NCBI GenBank assembly: GCA_011009095.1
Contig: VTPC01091025.1
Location: 1-64,000 of the forward strand
From: Ignelater luminosus
Taxonomy: Eukaryota > Arthropoda > Insecta > Coleoptera > Elateridae
Direction of reading: 5' to 3'
Length of the DNA: 64,000 nucleotides
A program made the translations under genes and the position numbers. The notes below the pieces were generated by a model. It did not search any database. It saw only the letters and a program-made list of their open reading frames with translations, and was not told the DNA's origin. Every line of letters starts with the position of its first letter. The stretch's first letter is position 1. This document shows positions 12,035-22,819 of the stretch, one piece after another.

Positions 12035-12790
12035 TTGGAGTAAAACAAACAGAATGGACAAAAGCAGGAGTAGCTTGCATTATTAATAAAAATACGTACT
12101 TATATCGGAAAGAATAATGACCGTAACAGTAAAGACCAAACGAAGACAAAAAGGTCGAAAACACACAAAAGTTTTATGGACAACTTCATGAAAAAAAGAA
12201 TAATACTAATGAGAGACCTAAACGCAAAGGTGGGTATTGAAAAAAGTAGTACCTCCTCAGTCCTTGGCAAAAATGGGGAAGAAAGCCTAGCACGTAACGG
12301 AAGACGATTAATTGAACTATGTGAGCACATGAACATGGTAATAACAAATATATTTTATCAACATAAAGATATTCACAAATATACCTAATCGTAAACAGCG
12401 TTCAAGAAATGAAAAGTCAATTATTGACTATATAATAGCTGAAGAAAGCAACAGAGACATGATAGAAGACGTTAGAGTAATGAGAGGTGCTAAACTCGGA
12501 ACAGATCACTATCTAGTTAGAGCAAAAATCAGAACCAACTTAGAGACAAATAAGCAAAATAACCCCAAAAACAGACCACAAGCAAAAGCCAGGACGTACA
12601 AGCTAAGAGAGAAAGAGTATAAAAGAAGATACCAACGACAAATAAAAAATGAAATAGAAGCATAGGAAAGTATCCAAAATAGCAAACTTAGTGTGCGGCA
12701 TTACAAGGATGCACCCATCGAAAAAGCACATTTTGTGGTGGTCGAATGAAGTCAAAGAAGCAGTCAAAGATAAAAAATTAAAATTGAGAC
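12035..12790 (+). mobile_element. Non-LTR retrotransposon (LINE) endonuclease remnant
   Basis: Frames with several stops encode the C-terminal part of an APE-type endonuclease. GVKQTEWTKAGVACIIN (about 12,038) is followed by ILMRDLNAKVG, the 'GDxNA+vG' motif, at 12,205-12,235. Then come SIIDYIIAEE (about 12,420), VRVMRGAKLGTDHYLV with the terminal SDH-like TDH (12,472-12,522) and a basic segment ending HILWWSNEVKEAVKDKK (12,730-12,780). This arrangement is typical of RTE/CR1-type LINEs. No reverse transcriptase follows because different repeat DNA begins near 12,795. A dead fragment. Confidence 0.75.
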
Positions 12791-12799
12791 CCCGGATGT

Positions 12800-13530
12800 T
12801 ATACAAAAAAAAACAAAACACGTCCGGTTTCGCAACCATCTCATGTTCCTGCATGCACTTTCCCCACCTCAACTGCCTATCAAAGTCTCATCTCTATAAG
12901 ATCAGGCGTTTAGGATATACAAAATATCTGCCAAAACAAACAACAAAATGTGGTTGGTCCCGCACGCAACTTATGCAAGCCTTTCCTGCCTACCTGCAAA
13001 CCAATCACCCAACTGCACCTACCTACCAATGTTCTAGCTCTATATGATCAGCTGTTCCAGAAACACGGCATGACGGCAAAAAAGATCCAAATGCGCTCGG
13101 TCACGTACACATCTTCTCCAAACCTCTTATCCATTCCTACAATTTACCGCAGGCGCACCTCTATAGCATCAGCCGTTTCTAAGATACGGGCTTCCTCTTA
13201 GAAAGAAACACAACACGGTCGGTATTAACCGTTTCTCGGATATGGGATGTCTACAAACAAAAACAAAACTTTATCGATCACTCAGGCATCTTATGCAAGG
13301 CTTAAGTACCTTCCACCACACACACCTACCAAAGTGCGATCTCTATAGCATCAGCCGTTTCTCAGATAAGGGCTTCCTCTTAGAGAAACGCAACACGGTC
13401 GGTATTAGCCAAACAAAGACAAAACTATGCCGGTGACTCACGCCTCTTATGCAAGGCTTACCTTCCATCAGACCGACCTACCACAGTCCGATCTCTATAG
13501 CATCAGTCGTTTCTGAGACACCAAATGAGT
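12800..13530 (+). repeat. Diverged tandem repeat, units of about 150-180 bp
   Basis: The string CTCTATAGCATCAGCCGTTT, or a close variant, recurs at about 12,892, 13,038, 13,161, 13,342 and 13,493. The sequence between shares GGGCTTCCTCTTAGA, CACGGTCGGTATTA, AACAAAxACAAAACT and CTTATGCAAGGCTTA. Units are similar but not identical and have indels, so this is an old satellite-like array. It abuts the LINE fragment on its left. Confidence 0.65.
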
Positions 13531-13544
13531 CAAAACTATTGCGG

Positions 13545-13640
13545 ATCGGGCTGCAACCCTCGAATGGGTCACCTTCGGTGGCCTCACGGGCTGCGCCCTC
13601 GAATGAGCCACCTTCGGTGGCCTCATCTCGGGCTTCGTAC
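13545..13640 (+). repeat. Short GC-rich direct repeat
   Basis: The motif CTCGAATGxGxCACCTTCGG TGGCCTCA occurs twice, starting near 13,559 and 13,599, spaced about 40 bp, with GGGCTGC before both and a third partial 'cggGCTTCG'. Its base composition is markedly richer in GC than the surroundings. It lies between the tandem array and the MITE at 13,697. Confidence 0.5.
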
Positions 13641-13696
13641 CACTAAAACGGTAGGAAATGGAAGCAATAAAACAGATTTCATTTTTCGGTCTTGTC

Positions 13697-14190
13697 AAAG
13701 TCTTAAACCTGTCACACTATTAGTCAGTTTGATCAAACTTGACTGTCAGTCTGAAACAATGACGTCATACCTTTAGTTTGGTCAAATTTTCTAAATTTTA
13801 GGGGCGTTTCTAAATCCATCAGTCAGTTTGATGCGATGGCTTACGTGATTGGCTAAATTTGAAAATAGTAAAGCAGGCGCGAAGACAAGAAGGTTATAGC
13901 GGGTTATTCGTGATTGTTTTGCTTTTCGTTTATTTTCATTCTTCTTCAATGCTAATCCTAATGTTGAAACAGCTAATTTAATATTCTAACTTCACAAAAT
14001 TTAAAAAACACGCAGTATTTTTGTAAATACCAACACATACGGCTACTTAACCTCACAGTTTGACCAAACTATTTTATTTATAGGGTGACCACCCAGTTTC
14101 ATACAAACTTGAGTTTGTCAGTTTTGACGTCATCATTCTAGACTGACAGTCAAGTTTGATCAAATTATTTGATAATGTGACCAAGACTTT
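13697..14190. mobile_element. MITE-like element with about 70-bp inverted termini
   Basis: The left end begins AAAGTCTTAAACCTGTCACA and carries TTTGATCAAACTTGACTGTC then TGACGTCA. The right end in reverse complement begins AAAGTCTTGGTCACATTATC and carries the same TTTGATCAAACTTGACTGTC block and TGACGTCA. About 494 bp, non-coding. The inverted arms are similar over roughly 70 bp. Confidence 0.65.
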
Positions 14191-16237
14191 AATTTAAATT
14201 CGATACTAAACCTTCGTTTTGCATTGAAAACAAACAGCGAACAAATCGTCTTGGTTCCTGTTTCTAAACTCGCAAAACACTAAAAATATCCAACAAGCAG
14301 AGTGACGTCTAGTTTACGTGATTGATTAGTCATCATTTATGTCGCATTCAAGTCTGAAAAGACGTCAAAATGTCACAGTTTAAAGACGTCATCTCAAGAT
14401 GTAAAGAAGACATTATTTAATGGCTAAGTATATCTTCCTGACGTCATGCTAAAAATAGAATTTTTGATAATTAATACAAATCGAAAATGACGTCTTACTT
14501 GCTATTCTAGACATTTAGATCCTTTACAAGTTAAGTAAAAAAGACTGTATCTTCTGAAATATTACAGCTATGTATGTAGTTACAACGTTGCCAGTACTTG
14601 TTCTCTTTTTCCGATCTAGATGGCCTTGTATAAGCTTTAAATCAATAGATCTTTTGAGCCAGCATGATGAAGTGATAATAATTAAAGGAGCAAACCATAA
14701 GAATACGACAAAATAAAACAGTGTAGGCACTGATATCTCTCATCTTAGAATTTCACATAATTTCTAAGAGAAAAAAATACCATAAAAACATGTTCAAAAA
14801 TCAAAGTTAATTCTCCTTTATTGGCAGAAAGTCTGTCATTTGAACTCGTCTTCTTTTGTGGCCGATTTGAATAATAACACATACAAGATATTGGATGGGA
14901 ACCCATCGGCGTCCTTTGAAGAAAGATTTGGAAACTTACAGCGAACAAGAAAGTATACCTATACGACGTCATCGGTACAGAATACAAATCGAACTTCTAG
15001 GTCAGATTAAATTCAGCTGTTTATATGTAGCTGTGGTAACTGCAAATTACCCTAGATGCAGTATTTGGAAAAGACCAGACTAGTGGTTTGCCTCTTTAGT
15101 TGATCTTGACATTTTACGAGCAACTACAACCAGGCCCAATTCTCTAGCTAGAATGACCTCTATCGAAGGCATGAGCAGACACGAATGTTGGCAGCCTTAA
15201 ATATCCATTAAAACTAAATCTTTTTGCGCCAGATCGTTTTATTAATATTCTTAAAGAGAACCCAAATAACTCTGACGACAGACTGTTTATCTTCTCTATT
15301 GGATATTACATGATTCTTGTATGTCCAATTCTGATGGTCTCTTATTATTTCGTAACGGTCATACTTAAACACAGAGGGTGTATTCCATCAACATACTTTG
15401 CAGTTTTTTTCTTTAGGCTTTGCATTCAAGTCCATTTCCATATTTGCTGTAGATCAGTTTCAGATATAATACCGTTTTGATTTTATTAAAAATGGCGTAA
15501 AAACTAAATTTTAGTTGCAATGGGTCTTTATCTTAACAGCAAAGGTAAACTTCATTTTTGACAGATTGAAATTAAATGTCAGTACAAATTTCTAGTTCCA
15601 ATTTTGTTATGTTCTCTTGCCAGAATAGAAAGTTATCAGCCGTTAGTGACAATATTTATCATGCCTTCAATATTTCTCAATTTAGATTTAGTAGAATAAC
15701 CGCTGGAATCTCACAATGTTTTTTTTCTGAAACTCAAAAAAGTAAATATTTTTGCTTTTCGTATGAAACTTTTTCATGATTTCATGTGAGATTGAACCTC
15801 TCTCATGATATCATTCGTATAAAGTGGCGTGTTATAACATTCAAAGTAATTTGATTTTCATTAAGTACGTATTGCATTAAATTATCACTTAGTTATCAGC
15901 TCTTTTTCGATTAGATAACCTGAAGATAAGATATAAATTTTAGTTAGCAACAAAAAGTAAAATTTAGTATTGAAAACAGTTTAACAAGCTCAGAACATTT
16001 CTTTATTTCGTGACTGAATAAGGGAGTGTCTTCACAAAGTAAGAGTTAATAAAGCATCGACTTAAGTAGAATGAGTATAGTTATAATATTAGCCAATACC
16101 TTTACGTAAACTGTAGTTGTTCTAAATCTCATAAGATATCTTTATGATAGAAGCATCGCAAACTCCAGTTTATTTCAACACGTGCCTGAAAATAGAGATT
16201 AGCTCAAACAAATTTATATTTGTAGTATACTTTGCTA
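14191..16237. other. Intergenic DNA with a cluster of CRE-like palindromes
   Basis: No recognised gene. Between 14,300 and 14,500 the core GACGTC occurs five times (near 14,303, 14,359, 14,386, 14,441 and 14,488), once as the full CRE/ATF palindrome TGACGTCA. Two more full palindromes lie in the adjacent MITE. A short frame at 14,895-15,083 resembles nothing I know. The rest is AT-rich. Confidence 0.4.
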
Positions 16238-17531
16238 CGAGGGTTGCTATTTATATTTCTGGCCTTGGCAACACTGATTGTTTCCAGGCGTCAGCTGACA
16301 TTTCCGGTGTAAACTTTACATTGTTGAACATAACCTCAACCACAACATTTTGTCATTTGAGTGCGATTAGTGTTGCTTGCAGTTAATTGAAAAGTGCATT
16401 CCCTGGTAAAAAATGGAATTGACCCGTGAACACTTTCGTGCAATTATTTTTCATAACTTTCGACGTGGATTATCACGACAAGAGTGCATCAATGAACCTA
16501 ATACATTATATAGCGATGAAGCTCCATCCTACAGCACTGTAAAAAACTGGTATAATGAATTCAAACGTGGCCGATGTTCACTCCAGGACGAAATCCGTGA
16601 AGGCCGTCCAAAATCTGTCGTTGTGCCTGAAAACATCGATGCTGTGCGTGAACTGATTAAACAAAATCGTCATGTGACATACCGTGAGATGGAGGCATCT
16701 TTGGGCATTGGTATGACTAGCATTAACAAGATATTGCATGATCATTTGGCCGTAACAAAAATTTGTTCCCGTTGGATCCCGCATAACCTGACCAATGCTC
16801 AAAAGAAGGCTCGCGTCGACTGGTGCATTGAAATGTTGAAAAAATTTGCGAAAGGTGCATCAAAGGCTGTGTATAACATATGCACAGGTGACGAATCATG
16901 GATCTACGCATATGACCCCGAAACAAAACAGCAATCAACTGTGTGGGTCTTTCAAGACGAGCCAAATCCAACAAAAGTTGTTCGCGGAAGAAGCACATCG
17001 AAGCAAATGATTGCCTGTTTCTTTGGCATTACCGGTCATGTGGCAACAGTGGCGTTAGAGCAACGTAAGACGGTCAACTCTGAATGGTACAGAACCATTT
17101 GTTTGCCAGAAGTCATTGGAGAAATTTGGAAAACTTCAAAGAAGAGGCAAATCATTCTTCATCATGACAATGCAAGCTCTCACACCGCTGCTCAAACAAT
17201 TGAATATTTAACCAGCCAGAAGGTCGAGTTGATGGGCCATCCACCATACAGCCCTGATTTGGCACCCAATGACTTCTTTTTATTCCCGTACATCAAAAAC
17301 AAACTGTGTGGTCAACGATTTTCAACAACAGAAGAAGCCGTTTATTGTTTCAAAACGCATATTTTGGAGCTGCCTCAAACAGAGTAGAAAAAGTGCTTCG
17401 AAAATTGGTGCAAACGCATGAAAAAGTGTATCAATCTTAATGGAGAATATTTTGAAAAACAATAAAACTAGTTTCGATCATAAATACTTGTTTTTTCATT
17501 GTTAGGCCAGAAATATAAATAGCAACCCTCG
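16238..17531 (+). mobile_element. Near-complete mariner transposon
   Basis: The 1,294-bp element is flanked by TA on both sides (16,236-16,237 and 17,532-17,533), the mariner target duplication. Its inverted termini are identical over 28 bp and begin CGAGGGTTGCTATTTATATT. It contains one transposase frame. Perfect termini and an almost intact gene indicate a fairly recent insertion. Confidence 0.92.
16413..17465 (+). pseudogene. Mariner transposase with one late nonsense codon
   Basis: The frame encodes 350 residues if one TAG at 17,385-17,387 is read through; 324 residues precede it. An N-terminal paired helix-turn-helix region (NFRRGLSRQECI, TVKNWYNEFKRGR, ten-residue linker with GRPKS) is followed by the DD34D catalytic core. 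First Asp in CTGDESWIY, second in LHHDNASSHTA, third in LAPNDFFLFP, with 34 residues between the last two. The stop replaces what is normally a Trp (context QTE-stop-KKCFENW), and the usual tail NLNGEYFEKQ follows in frame. The loss is at the extreme C-terminus; whether the shortened protein is active cannot be told from sequence. Confidence 0.9.
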
Positions 17532-17539
17532 TATTTGAC

Positions 17540-18070
17540 AAAATTTTCCTAAAATAACTATTGTTTGATTCTAATTTTATAAGAGCTTATGGATCTTTAA
17601 CATAGATTCAATCATTAGGCTTGGTATTGGTGTTGTACTAGGATCACCCGCTTAGGCAAAAAACTTGACTGTCCTAAAATTTCTAAAGCAGGTCGAAGGT
17701 ATTTCGGTCTAAACTCGAACTATGGATAAGTTTTTTATGCCCTTGCACAATTTTATAACTACTGATGTAGACAAAAGAAGTCTACAATTTGCCACTGGCC
17801 AGCTCTTTCTTTGTGGTTTTCTGATTAGCTTCTAAACGGGTCTGAGAATTTCAAGTCTGATCATAAGAGAGCAGTCTAGACTCTAGACTGTCGAATCGAT
17901 CTAAAATTCATATTAATATCAGGTATAATGAACAAGATGACATCCTAAACAAATTTTCTTGTTTTAGCTGCAGTTCCAAAAACCAAGATATACTAAGCAA
18001 ATCCGAACAAAACCGTAAATAAGAACGAAAGCAACTGCAAGAATCTTTGTTGCACGGAATCGAGATTAGA
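17540..18070 (+). repeat. Duplicated upstream region and probable 5' leader of copy B
   Basis: 17,545-17,640 matches 28,525-28,640 (ATTAGGCTTGGTATTGGT versus ATTGGGCTTGGTATTGGT), and 17,840-18,070 matches 30,600-30,883 upstream of copy D. Just before the matched leader both have a splice-acceptor-like end: TTCTTGTTTTAG here (about 17,967) and TGTTTTGTTACAG at copy D. This is direct evidence that B and D arose by duplication of a gene plus its promoter-proximal DNA. Confidence 0.65.
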
Positions 18071-19537
18071 ATGTCTTTAAACCACGACTGTTATTGCAAG
18101 ATATCTCAATATTTGATAGATTTAGATTGTTTAAATTTTTGTATGGCAGTTAATATAAAACCCCAAATCCAAAACTTTAGTGTCTATTTTATAGAAACGA
18201 ATCTACTAAAATTATAGAATGCTGGTGTTAATTTAAACACAACAGCAATAGACTGGAAACGGGTAAACATGAAGCAGCAGTTGTCAGTAAACTTGATCAG
18301 AGAACTTAAAGAGCATTTAAATTGGTATGACATTTCATATTATCAAACAGTATCAGAAAGTTTTATATGAGAATTTAAAGATTATGTGATTTGGGGAGCT
18401 ATTTCACAATTTCAGATATTATCGGAAGACTTTATACGAAAATTTAAAGATTATGTAGATTGGGTAGGTATATCTAGAGGTCAAAAATTATCAGAAGGGT
18501 TTATAAAAGAATTTAAAGTTTATGTAGATTGGGAACATATCTGAGCATCAAGAATTATCTGAAGATTTTATAAAGCACTTCAAAGGCTACATAGATTGGG
18601 AAGTAATTTCCGAAAAACAAAAGTTATCAGAAGATTTTATACGAGAATATAAAAACAATGTAGACTGGAAGAAGATTTCCCAGAATCAAGAATTATCAGA
18701 GGATTTTATACGAGATTTTAAAGATTACGTAGATTGGAAAAATATATCTAAAAAGCAAACGTTATAGAAGACTTTATAAGAGAATTTAAAGACTACGTGG
18801 ACTGGACAATTATTTTTTGGCAGCTACAATTATCGAAAGTGTTTATTCGAGAATTTAAAGAATACGTAGATTGGAAAGGTGTATGCAAAAAGCAAGATTT
18901 ATCAGAAGGTTTTATACGAAAAGATAAACATTGTGTGGATTGGGATGAAATTTCTCACCATCAAAGATTATCAGAAGGCTTCGTACAAGAATTTAAAGAT
19001 TACGTTAATTGGAACGACATCTCTCTCTGTCAGAAATTATGAGAAAGTTTTATACGTGAATTCAACAGTTACGTAAATTGGGAAGCTATTTCTGAAATGC
19101 AAAGATTATCAGAAGATTTCATACGGGAATTTAAAGATTGTGTAGATTGGAGAGAACTTTCGCTACACCAAAAACTATCAGAAAGTTTTATACGCGAGTA
19201 CCAGAATTGTGTGAATTGGGAAATCATATCCGAAACACAAAGATTATCAGAAGATTTTATACGAGAATTTAAAGAATATGTGAACTGGGGACTTATTTCA
19301 TGCAAACAAGTTTTATCAGAAAATCTTATACGGGAATTTGCAAATTCTGTAGACTGGATGTGCATTTCACGCGAACAAAAGTTATCAGAAGATTTTATAA
19401 AAGAATTTAGAAATTATGTAGAATGGAAAAACATTTCTGAAAATCAGAAACTATCAGAAGAATTTAAAAGCGAATTTGAAAGTTTTTTTAAATTGGAAAG
19501 TACATTTGGATTTGAAAGCTGTACTCTGTATCCCTAA
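18071..19537 (+). pseudogene. Broken 23-residue-repeat gene (copy B)
   Basis: Starts with an ATG and the family N-terminus (MSLNHDCYCKISQYL, LDCLNFCMAVN), nearly identical to copy D. It is interrupted by stops at residue 49 (TAG, about 18,215) and in the second 23-residue unit (TGA, about 18,368), by a frameshift near 18,540, another near 18,765 and a further in-frame stop near 19,040. About 18-19 repeat units can be followed. The last ends LSEEFKSEFE then a unique tail (FGFESCTLYP) and a stop. The final 146 codons (19,097-19,537) are open. It is a decayed paralog of D; repeat Trp and LSE signatures remain readable throughout. Confidence 0.85.
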
Positions 19538-21318
19538 TTGTTTCTACTTGTCTCCTGTTTTTTTTGGTTAGATTCCGGAAACTTTAATTCTGGTAATAAT
19601 TATTTTACAAAACTTCTTCACGGGAGTTCCATGAAGCCCTGTTGGTAACCGGAGGCTCCGTACTGTCGTAGTATTGAATTCGTTTTCACGTCTTGTTGCA
19701 GGACCAGAAGAGGTTGGGCCCAGGGGGCACCTAATCTAGAAGATTCTGTACTCTTATTTTATAGTAAAGAAAAACTAGAATGATTTTTTTTGGTCCCAAG
19801 CTTTAAAAGATTTTTGGTGTAATTCAGTAACCGAAATGTTCACTTATTTTACTATCATTCGATCAATTAATGTCAATTTTTTATTTAATCCTTTAAAGTT
19901 CATTTAGCAAATGATTAATTTTCTTATGATTCATTCCTTTAGTAATTATTACAACCAGTTATCATTTTCTACTTCGATTTGACCTTACCTTACTCTAATG
20001 TAATTTTGTCAATGTTAAAAATTTTATTTTGAATATTTAAATTTTCGGATTTTACTTGAAGGTTACCCTTAATCTTTATTACTTAGGATTATATTGACAG
20101 TCTGCAGCTTCCGATCGGAATCGCTTTCAAGATGTATGGTAAGACCTTTTTTCCTACTTCAGTAATTATTCGAAACTCGCATTGATTATCATTTGATTGT
20201 ACATAATTTTGTTTTTAATTTTTTTAACTTAATTTGATTTACACTCGGATTAATTATAAATCTGTGTTTTTCAAATGTTTTAATTTTAATTAGTAAAGTT
20301 TTCAGAAATTTCTATAAGTCTTTGAATTTTTCTTTTATTTTCCTTAAACCTTTTAATACCTAGCGTTTGAACGGATTTAGATTAATAGCCGAGTGTACCT
20401 TAAGATAGCAATTGTTTGAATTTTTATCGCTTAACCTTGAATTTATTCTGTGTCAATATTCAATTTTTCTTTGCATTACATTTTTAATTTTGTATTCAAC
20501 TTAACCTTTTTGTAGTTAAAAATAAGAGATTTAATTAACGTCATGAATTACGATTCATTAAACTATTTGCAATTTTGGGTTATTAGACGTTGTTAATAAA
20601 TTTTTTTGTTTATTAGTTAAGGCTTAATAACTTTGTTCTTTTATAACTAATGATTTTTTTTAATATTAGAAATCTCAATTTACCTGTTGATTACTAGTTT
20701 CATATTAGTATAGAAAATATACTCCTGCTTTTTTTTGTTAAGATTTTTGAGTACATAAACCTTATTTTTTTACAATATATTTGTGGTTAAATATAAACTC
20801 CTGTGTTTTATTGTGAGTATAATCTCTACTTTCCCACACCTAAAAGCTACCAACTTGAGTTCAGCTGGCCTAGGACTAAGCGTTCCTAGTTTTCATTCAG
20901 GTAACGCAAGGAGATACGTTACACTCTAATTTTTAATTGTGATTAATTCTTAATTTTGTTAGGTTTTGTGTCATTTTTATAATTTATATATAGCAGATGA
21001 TTAATTTTCTTATGATCAATATATTATGCTATGAGTCTGTAGAGTTTAGAAAATAAAAAAGTTGGCAATAAAAATTTTTATTTGAAATAAAAAGTATTTA
21101 CTTTTTATAAGTACCCTAAGAAAGAGAGAGAGAGAGAGAGAGAGTAAGTATATTATTGCATACTTATATTGTCGCCCAACGTGGGGTTCTTTCAGGATTT
21201 CTGATAAAAATAAATATTTTATTTAATACCAAACATTTTAATTGACAAGTAAAACTTGTTATTTCTCCAAAAACATTATTCACTAGCCTATAAAAACCAT
21301 AACAATATCTGTGTTGTA
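19538..21318. other. Intergenic DNA, possible LTR-element trace and an AG microsatellite
   Basis: No gene seen. A 26-bp string around GATGATTAATTTTCTTATGA (with T-A variants) occurs at about 19,912 and 20,996, flanking 1.08 kb as direct repeats. At 21,173-21,190 the string GTCGCCCAACGTGGGG resembles a retroelement primer-binding region. An (AG)n tract of about 12 units lies at 21,124-21,147. None of these adds up to a defined element. Confidence 0.35.
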
Positions 21319-22215
21319 CGAGGTGTGTGAGAAAAGTAATGAGACTGGCAACACTGCGGGAGATCTGGCAACGTTGTGTCTACCGGCCCGTGCTAAACCG
21401 GTTTGTTTGTCGCTTCCACTTCCTCAGTCCGAGTTACAACTCCGTACAGCTAACACATTATTTTTGACAGCGCCATCAGTAAAGTTGTGTTTTTGTTGTG
21501 TTACAGAAATGGAGCATCGGAATTTAGAGCAACGTTGTGCAATAAAGTTTTGTGTTAAACTTGGTGAATCCGCGAGTGTGACTTTTGAAAAGTTGAAACA
21601 CGTCTATGGCGAACAGTGCTTATCAAGAGCACAAGTTTTCCGCTGGCACAAATCATTTTTGGACGGCCGAGAACACGTTGAAGATGAACCTCGCTCAGGG
21701 AGACCTTCAACTTCAAAAACTGACGAAAACGTTGAACGTGTGAGGGCTCTTGTGAGATCAGACCGTCGTTTAACAATAAGGATGATGAGTGAACAGTTAA
21801 ATTTAAACACTTTCACCGTGCATCAAATTTTGACAGACATCATGACAATGCTCCGTGTCACACAGCAATTTCCATCAGTGAATTTTTGACCTCAAAACGC
21901 ATTACTGTTGTTCCTCATCCCCCCCTAATCACCTGATTTGAGTCCTTGTGACTTTTTCCTTTTCCCAAAATTGAAACATGTCCTAAAAGGACGTCATTTT
22001 GGAACTCTGGAAAACATTCAAAAGACTGTGACCGACCTGTTAAAAGCCATACCAGTTGAAGACTTCCAGCGCTGCTACCAAGAGTGGGAACAACGACTCC
22101 GCCGGTGTATAGCTGCCCAAGGGAACTACTTTGAAGGGGATAACATTGTTGTTTGAAAAAAATAAAAACTTTGGTTAGTATGAAATCAGTCTCGTTACTT
22201 TTCTCACATACCTCG
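21319..22215 (+). mobile_element. Internally deleted mariner element
   Basis: 897 bp flanked by TA (21,317-21,318 and 22,216-22,217). The inverted termini begin CGAGGTGTGTGAGAAAAGTA (left) and CGAGGTATGTGAGAAAAGTA (right, reverse complement). It is about 400 bp shorter than a full mariner because the transposase middle is missing. It belongs to a mariner lineage different from the element at 16,238, as the termini and protein differ. Confidence 0.9.
21509..22156 (+). pseudogene. Mariner transposase with central deletion
   Basis: The N-terminal half is open (MEHRNLEQRCAIKFCVKLGE, VFRWHKSFLDGRE, SGRPSTSKT) up to VHQILTDI. It then jumps to the second catalytic block and continues after stops and a shift as SPDLSPCDFFLFPKLKHVLK through to the C-terminal QGNYFEGD. 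The stretch that should hold the first catalytic Asp is deleted and the end of the frame at 21,887-21,889 is a stop. Non-functional; could only be moved by an enzyme made elsewhere. Confidence 0.88.
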
Positions 22216-22216
22216 T

Positions 22217-22819
22217 ATGTTGATGCGATACATTAATGTAAAGTAACTGTGGAAGTAACAGAAACAAAGACAGTTAATATGCAACAGCATAAAACAGGCT
22301 CGACTATTGTAATTGTTTATCATCTTGTACTTAAGACTAAACTAAATCTCTTCTAGACTAAAATACGGAAAAGGTATCTGAGCAAGGTCTATCATTTGTT
22401 CATTGTTATAAATATACATCTATTTATATATTTAACCATAAAAAATAAGTCTTTTGTTTATCTGTGGATATTTAAATTACTAAATTACTACATATCTGAG
22501 GCTGCTAAGTGGTTATCTTCTTTTGTTAGTATCTTCAAACGAAATATCTGTAAGATACCAATAATATTGTACTGACTACAATCTTTGCAATAGTAAATAA
22601 AACATCTGTGACTAATCAGAAAGTGGCAGATATAAGTAAACATAATCTATTAAATGATAAAGATAAAGTAGGCCAAATTAAGTGTGACGTTTCAATTATC
22701 TTCTATTTTGCAACAAACTTTTATTAAGAAAACTTTATATGGTTACAGAATTATATGAATTATTATCACGAAAAATTAATAGTATTCAATGTTCAACAGT
22801 CAAAGCAATGTCTTCTACC
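22217..22819. other. Spacer between the deleted mariner and copy C
   Basis: AT-rich with no recognisable frame or repeat. It would contain the 3' untranslated region of copy C, transcribed leftward. Confidence 0.4.

Noticed and set aside
14895-15083. Arg-rich short frame (GTHRRPLKKDLETY)
   Set aside because: Resembles no family I can name and is not extended by neighbouring frames.
19069-19365. Minus-strand frame opposite copy B and similar antisense frames over C and E
   Set aside because: Same periodicity artefact as for copy A.
21170-21195. Primer-binding-site-like GCCCAACGTGGGG after a possible LTR
   Set aside because: No matching second LTR, gag or pol sequence near it; mentioned only inside the intergenic entry.
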